Source: Selenomonas sp. (lineage in GTDB: Bacteria > Bacillota_C > Negativicutes > Selenomonadales > Selenomonadaceae). Taken from it: DNA of 9,443 nucleotides. Shown here in pieces: positions 6,843 to 9,443 of the stretch (positions are counted from its first letter, which is position 1; every line of letters starts with the position of its first letter). The notes beneath the pieces were generated by a model. The model was not told where the DNA came from, searched no databases, and worked only from the letters and a program-made list of their open reading frames with translations. The stretch spans positions 1 to 9,443 of the forward strand of contig NZ_JAILPX010000115.1 of assembly GCF_024699275.1 (NCBI RefSeq), written 5' to 3'. The translations under genes were made by a program, and so were the position numbers.

Positions 6843-7442
6843 ATGCTCTATAATCTTTTGCAGCTGATTTTCCGTATTTATTTCAAACTCTTCTTTCGGG
6901 CAGAAATCTATGGCCGGGAGAATATGCCAAAGGATGGCGCTGTCATTTTGGCGGCCAATCATATGAGTAATTGGGACCCTCCTTTGGTTGCTACTTTTCT
7001 GCACCGGCCAGTAAGTTATATGGCAAAGATTGAACTCTTTAAGAATCCCATCTTTGGCCGGGCTATTACGGCTTGTCATGCCTTTCCGGTAAAGCGGGGA
7101 GCTGCTGACCGGGGGGCGATCAAAGCCGCTCTGCAGGTACTGAAAGAGGGCAGATGTCTGGGGCTTTTCCCTGAAGGTACCCGCAGCCGTACAGGCAGGA
7201 TGGGCAAAGCCGAAGCTGGGGTGGGCCTGATTGCCGCCATGAGTAAGGCTCCCATCGTTCCGGTAGCCATTATCGGCACAGATAAGATTTTCGCCAACGG
7301 CGGACATTTCCCCAAGCTCAAGGTAATCTACGGTGAACCTATGCAGTTCACCGGCGATCACAAGGATAAAGAAGCGCTGGCCGCCTTTTCCCAAAGCGTC
7401 ATGGACAAAATCGCCGCCATGAAAGCGGAATACCAGGACTAA
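6843..7442 (+). CDS. plsC: 1-acyl-sn-glycerol-3-phosphate acyltransferase (PlsC family)
   Basis: 199-residue lysophospholipid acyltransferase, transferring an acyl chain to lysophosphatidic acid to make phosphatidic acid at the inner membrane. The N-terminal 20 residues (YNLLQLIFRIYFKLFF) form a hydrophobic/aromatic membrane-associating helix. Catalytic motif I, NHMSNWDP, spans 39-46 (HX4D with His40 and Asp45). Motif II, FPVKRGAADR, is at 81-90. Motif III, FPEGTRSRTG, spans 109-118, and motif IV, VPVAIIGT, is at 139-146. An in-frame extension back to 6699 lies inside cmk and codes for unlikely protein, so the start with GAGG spaced 8 bases away was chosen. It is the last gene of the tightly packed block; cmk-plsC adjacency is common in Firmicutes. 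Substrate specificity within the family is inferred. Confidence 0.93.
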   Translation: MLYNLLQLIFRIYFKLFFRAEIYGRENMPKDGAVILAANHMSNWDPPLVATFLHRPVSYMAKIELFKNPIFGRAITACHAFPVKRGAADRGAIKAALQVLKEGRCLGLFPEGTRSRTGRMGKAEAGVGLIAAMSKAPIVPVAIIGTDKIFANGGHFPKLKVIYGEPMQFTGDHKDKEALAAFSQSVMDKIAAMKAEYQD

Positions 7443-7459
7443 AGAATATGAGAGAATAT

Positions 7460-7465
7460 GAGGTG
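7460..7465 (+). promoter_or_regulatory. Ribosome-binding site that decides the second MBL start
   Basis: GAGGTG (7460-7465) lies 6 bases before ATG 7472. The alternative in-frame ATG at 7448 has only a weak AGGA about ten bases away. The short direct repeat GAATATGAG (7444-7452 and 7454-7462) creates the extra upstream ATGs and could mislead start prediction. Confidence 0.7.
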
Positions 7466-7471
7466 AACAAC

Positions 7472-8113
7472 ATGATTTTGCAGGTTACCGTCACAAAATA
7501 TCTGCCCACCAATGTTTATTTTTACATCGATGAGCAAAGCAAGCATGGCTTCATTATCGACCCGGGGGCCGAGGCCGAAAAGTTGAAAAAGGTCGCGGCA
7601 GACAAGGGATTTGTCATTGAAAAAATCCTCTTGACCCATGGCCATTTCGATCATATTGCTGCTGTAAGTGAATTGCAGGAAGCCTGGGGAGCAGAGGTCT
7701 GCATGCAGGAAAATGGCCGTGACTATGCCACCAATCCCGCCTGGAATCTCTCCAGCCAGATTGGTGAGGACATTATCCTTCATGATGTGACCTACCTGCC
7801 GGATAATGCGGTTATTACCTTAAAGGATAATCCGAATCACAAACTGCAGCTGCTGCATGTTCCCGGACATACCACCGATGGCTGTGCCTATTATAACGCC
7901 CAGGAGGGCATTGCCTTTGTAGGGGACTGTGTGTTCCGGGAAAGCTACGGCCGAACAGATATGCCCGGCGGGGATGAAGAAACCCTGCTGAGCAAGATTG
8001 TAGACCGTATCTTGACCTTACCTAAGGAGACGCTGCTGTTAAGTGCGCATTCAGAAGAAACCACGGTAGAACATGAAATGAAGATGCCCTGGTATCAGGG
8101 CCGGCTGAAATAA
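7472..8113 (+). CDS. MBL-fold metallo-hydrolase, short glyoxalase-II-like (YcbL type)
   Basis: 213-residue metallo-beta-lactamase-fold hydrolase. Metal ligands are visible at THGHFDH (55-61, His56/58, Asp60, His61), PGHT (131-134, His133), GD (151-152, Asp152) and AHS (192-194, His193). The FRESYGRTDMPGG block (155-167) is typical of short bacterial glyoxalase-II-like proteins, as in E. coli YcbL. The C-terminal domain that binds glutathione in classic hydroxyacylglutathione hydrolase is absent, and the usual GHG before the last ligand reads AHS. It probably cleaves a thioester or related bond in the cytosol with two metal ions; the true substrate is unknown. It starts 29 bases after plsC, so it may be read from the same transcript, and a terminator follows. 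Translation from 7448 would add eight residues. Confidence 0.9.
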   Translation: MILQVTVTKYLPTNVYFYIDEQSKHGFIIDPGAEAEKLKKVAADKGFVIEKILLTHGHFDHIAAVSELQEAWGAEVCMQENGRDYATNPAWNLSSQIGEDIILHDVTYLPDNAVITLKDNPNHKLQLLHVPGHTTDGCAYYNAQEGIAFVGDCVFRESYGRTDMPGGDEETLLSKIVDRILTLPKETLLLSAHSEETTVEHEMKMPWYQGRLK

Positions 8114-8125
8114 ACGGATACGTTT

Positions 8126-8152
8126 ACCTTCTCCCTCGGGGGAAGGTTTTTT
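8126..8152 (+). terminator. Rho-independent terminator after the second MBL gene
   Basis: ACCTTCTCC (8126-8134) pairs with GGGGAAGGT (8139-8147), with one U-G pair, around a CTCG loop. A run of six T begins at 8147. A small palindrome, AAACG-GATA-CGTTT (8112-8125), begins inside the preceding stop codon and may stack beside it. This ends the long operon. Confidence 0.88.
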
Positions 8153-8203
8153 ATTGGCTCATTTTTCTCCGACAGCAGGTTTTTCCATAGGAGAAAGGGA
8201 ATG

Positions 8204-8209
8204 TATAGA
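8204..8209 (+). promoter_or_regulatory. Possible -10 element of the PH-domain gene
   Basis: TATAGA at 8204-8209 lies 22 bases before ATG 8232 and downstream of the terminator, so a new promoter is expected here. The hexamer 17 bases upstream, TTTTCC (8181-8186), is a poor -35. The call rests mainly on position. Confidence 0.25.
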
Positions 8210-8216
8210 TAGAAAA

Positions 8217-8224
8217 AAGGAGGT
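8217..8224 (+). promoter_or_regulatory. Strong ribosome-binding site of the PH-domain gene
   Basis: AAGGAGGT at 8217-8224 is a near-perfect anti-16S match, 7 bases before ATG 8232. It rules out the in-frame ATG at 8154, which lies within the terminator tail region. Confidence 0.85.
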
Positions 8225-8231
8225 ATGCAGT

Positions 8232-8612
8232 ATGAGTATTATCAGTGGATTGATTGGCAACGCAGCCGAAACGGATATTGAGGATGTAAAGAAGGATTAT
8301 GGCAAGCTCTTGGGGCAAAAAGAGCAGATTATCCAGGCATATCGTTGGGTGCGGGACTTGTTGATCTTTACGGATTTTCGACTGATTCTGGTGGATATCC
8401 AGGGGGCTACGGGCAAGAAGGTGGACTATCATTCCATTCCCTATAAGAGCATCCGTCATTTTGCCGTGGAATCCACCGGCCATTTCGATTTGGAAGCAGA
8501 ACTCAAAATCTGGGTAGCGGGCATGGGGCCAGAGCCTTTGGTCTACACCTTCAGCAAGGATGCGGATGTTTATCGGGTACAGGCGCTCCTGGCAGAATGT
8601 GTGGGGAAATAG
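8232..8612 (+). CDS. Bacterial PH-domain protein (bPH_1-like)
   Basis: 126-residue soluble protein without signal peptide or membrane segment. The order of short beta strands and the closing helix matches the bacterial pleckstrin-homology-like family (Pfam bPH_1). Matching blocks are LGQKEQIIQAYRWVRDLLIFT (about 26-46), RLILVDIQG, the KKVDYHSIPYKSIRHFAVE segment, and the LEAELKIWV and YTFSKDADV strands with a terminal helix. Relatives are annotated only as PH-domain proteins, with no settled biochemical role; some form ring-like oligomers. It has its own strong ribosome-binding site, lies between two terminators and is convergent with the NifX-type gene, so it is probably a single-gene unit. 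The start at 8232 gives a standard family length. Fold assignment is by pattern, function unknown. Confidence 0.82.
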   Translation: MSIISGLIGNAAETDIEDVKKDYGKLLGQKEQIIQAYRWVRDLLIFTDFRLILVDIQGATGKKVDYHSIPYKSIRHFAVESTGHFDLEAELKIWVAGMGPEPLVYTFSKDADVYRVQALLAECVGK

Positions 8613-8666
8613 AGGAGAAAAAGTGTCCATACGCCGCGAAATACGAATAGGACTACATGATAACCA

Positions 8667-8703
8667 TAAAAAAGGACAAACTCGAAGAATGAGCTTGTCC
8701 TTT
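8667..8703 (-). terminator. Strong terminator of the minus-strand gene, possibly bidirectional
   Basis: AAAGGACAAACTC (8671-8683) pairs with GAGCTTGTCCTTT (8691-8703), 12 of 13 bases, around a 7-base loop. On the minus strand the stem is followed by six U (plus-strand A-run 8668-8673), a strong terminator about 45 bases past the NifX-type stop codon. On the plus strand the tail is only TTTCTGTAT, so termination of the PH gene from this side is probably weaker. The 134 bases between the two genes hold nothing else recognisable. Confidence 0.85.
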
Positions 8704-8746
8704 CTGTATAATAGAAGGATAAATGGATAATGTTTTGGGCTGAATA

Positions 8747-9443
8747 TTAGTGGTTGCCGCCACGACCAAAACCATGACCATGGCCTTGTCCCTGACCGTT
8801 TCCACAGCCATGACCATGCTGGCCGTGGCCTTCTTCCTGACCATGCATGTGGCCGTGACCACCGCAGCCATGGCTGCCACAAGTATGGCCTTCACCATGG
8901 CTATGGTCATGATGATCGCAGTGCACAGCGGGGTCATAAGCCAGTTTGCCTGCTAAGAAATCATGGACCGCTGCATCCGCATCGCCGTTTACACCACCGT
9001 AAAGGGTAATGCCAGCTTCAGCCAAAGCGTTCTGAGCGCCACCGCCAATACCGCCGCAAATCAGCGTATCAATGCTCTCTTCCTGCAGAAGAGTAGCCAA
9101 GGCACCGTGACCAGCGCCATTGCTTTCGAGAATATGGGATTCCTTAATGGCACCATCTTCGATGGTATAAATCTTGAACTGGCTGGTATGGCCGAAATGC
9201 TGGAAAATCTGTCCATTTTCATAGGTAACTGCAAGTTTCATGGTAACGCTTCCTTTCTGAATAAAAAAGTGATAAGGAGGCTGAGGAATGCAATTTGAAC
9301 ATAGTTCAAAGTTGCCGCCCTCAATCAGCAGTGGACGGGCCTCAACAAGGCACCCGGCAATGCGCTTGCGGGCATCCACATAAAGAGCCTGTACTGTGGT
9401 ACGTGCCACGCCCATATACTGTGCGCATTCTTCCTGGGTCATG
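8747..9443 (-). CDS. DUF134 HTH - NifX/NifB-C domain fusion with His-rich tail (5' partial)
   Basis: One uninterrupted minus-strand frame of at least 231 residues that runs off the window. Residues 1-48 (MTQEECAQYMGVARTTVQALY...GGNFELC) are the C-terminal half of a DUF134 (COG1342) predicted DNA-binding helix-turn-helix protein; the usual N-terminal half should lie just beyond 9443, so the first ATG here is internal. A linker with CSNC (48-51) leads to a NifX/NifB-C domain (PF02579, COG1433) at 68-166, with the FGH segment (83-85) and the ICGGIGGGAQNAL block (128-140). Residues 174-231 form a tail with 16 His and 4 Cys, plausibly metal-binding. Relatives bind iron-sulfur or iron-molybdenum clusters, but many occur in bacteria without nitrogenase, so nitrogen fixation is not implied. 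An internal ATG at 9241 with its own ribosome-binding site could also give a separate 164-residue NifX-type product. Domains are clear, role is not. Confidence 0.87.
   Translation of the reverse strand, partial: MTQEECAQYMGVARTTVQALYVDARKRIAGCLVEARPLLIEGGNFELCSNCIPQPPYHFFIQKGSVTMKLAVTYENGQIFQHFGHTSQFKIYTIEDGAIKESHILESNGAGHGALATLLQEESIDTLICGGIGGGAQNALAEAGITLYGGVNGDADAAVHDFLAGKLAYDPAVHCDHHDHSHGEGHTCGSHGCGGHGHMHGQEEGHGQHGHGCGNGQGQGHGHGFGRGGNH
8750..8923 (-). repeat. Low-complexity region encoding the His/Gly-rich tail
   Basis: The last 58 codons of the NifX-type gene are dominated by CAC/CAT (His) and GGC/GGT (Gly) in short HGH, HGHG and HGCGG units. At DNA level this produces imperfect direct repeats of the kind GGCCATGAC and GGCCGTGACC on the plus strand. 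It is a degenerate peptide repeat, not a mobile element or CRISPR. Confidence 0.6.
9249..9256 (-). promoter_or_regulatory. Internal ribosome-binding site before the NifX-type domain
   Basis: On the minus strand AAAGGAAG (plus 9249-9256) lies 7 bases before an ATG at 9241-9239 that begins MKLAVTYENG, exactly where stand-alone NifX-type proteins start. It may be a relic of two adjacent genes, or a working internal start that makes the NifX-type domain separately as well as within the fusion. Confidence 0.6.

Noticed and set aside
6254..6844. Minus-strand open frame of 196 codons opposite cmk
   Set aside because: Antisense to a complete, well-conserved cmk and lacks recognisable motifs.
7472..8113. 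Classical glutathione-dependent glyoxalase II (gloB)
   Set aside because: Only 213 residues, lacking the C-terminal substrate-binding domain of hydroxyacylglutathione hydrolase.
8707..8712. Perfect TATAAT on the plus strand
   Set aside because: No suitable -35 about 17 bases upstream (GAAGAA there, inside the terminator loop) and no plus-strand gene downstream.
8750..8956. Plus-strand open frame rich in Met, Ala and Thr
   Set aside because: It is the complement of the His/Gly-rich tail; its low-complexity composition is explained by that repeat.
8747..9241. Evidence for nitrogen fixation
   Set aside because: NifX/NifB-C domains are widespread in non-diazotrophs and no nitrogenase gene is in the window.

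Overview
The window looks like chromosomal DNA from an anaerobic member of the Negativicutes, most likely a Selenomonas/Mitsuokella/Anaerovibrio-like bacterium. This is inferred from three things: the gene order carboxypeptidase - rluB - HI0933-family flavoprotein - aroA - cmk - plsC, the Bacillus-like AroA and RluB sequences, and a DUF134/NifX metal-cofactor-type protein of the sort common in anaerobes. No database search was run, so the taxon is a reading of protein style and gene order.

Layout. Positions 1-1336 hold a small AT-richer cassette: the possible tail of an upstream gene, a COG1237-type metallo-beta-lactamase-fold hydrolase and a flavodoxin-like protein, closed by a strong hairpin terminator near 1388-1418. 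Positions 1337-1653 have no gene; they carry that terminator, a possible weak promoter and a self-complementary stretch (about 1487-1590) that may be a structured 5' leader. Positions 1654-7442 form a dense co-directional operon: a D-Ala-D-Ala carboxypeptidase (probable TTG start), rluB, a flavoprotein, aroA, cmk and plsC. Three of its junctions overlap by 1-4 bases, which suggests translational coupling. A short glyoxalase-II-like MBL hydrolase (7472-8113) follows and ends at a terminator. A stand-alone bacterial PH-domain protein (8232-8612) comes next.

The right end (8747-9443) is on the minus strand. It holds a 5'-truncated gene that joins the C-terminal part of a DUF134 helix-turn-helix protein, in one uninterrupted frame, to a NifX/NifB-C-type domain with a His/Gly/Cys-rich tail. 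A strong hairpin at 8671-8703, with a U-tract on the minus strand, ends this transcript and separates it from the convergent PH gene.

The central operon combines peptidoglycan trimming, 23S rRNA pseudouridylation, aromatic amino acid synthesis, CMP/dCMP phosphorylation and phospholipid synthesis: ordinary housekeeping. I see no CRISPR array, transposase, phage gene, tRNA or rRNA. The parts most worth a second look are the DUF134-NifX fusion with its His-rich tail and internal start, the leader at 1487-1590, and the carboxypeptidase-rluB junction, where spmA-spmB stand in sporulating relatives.
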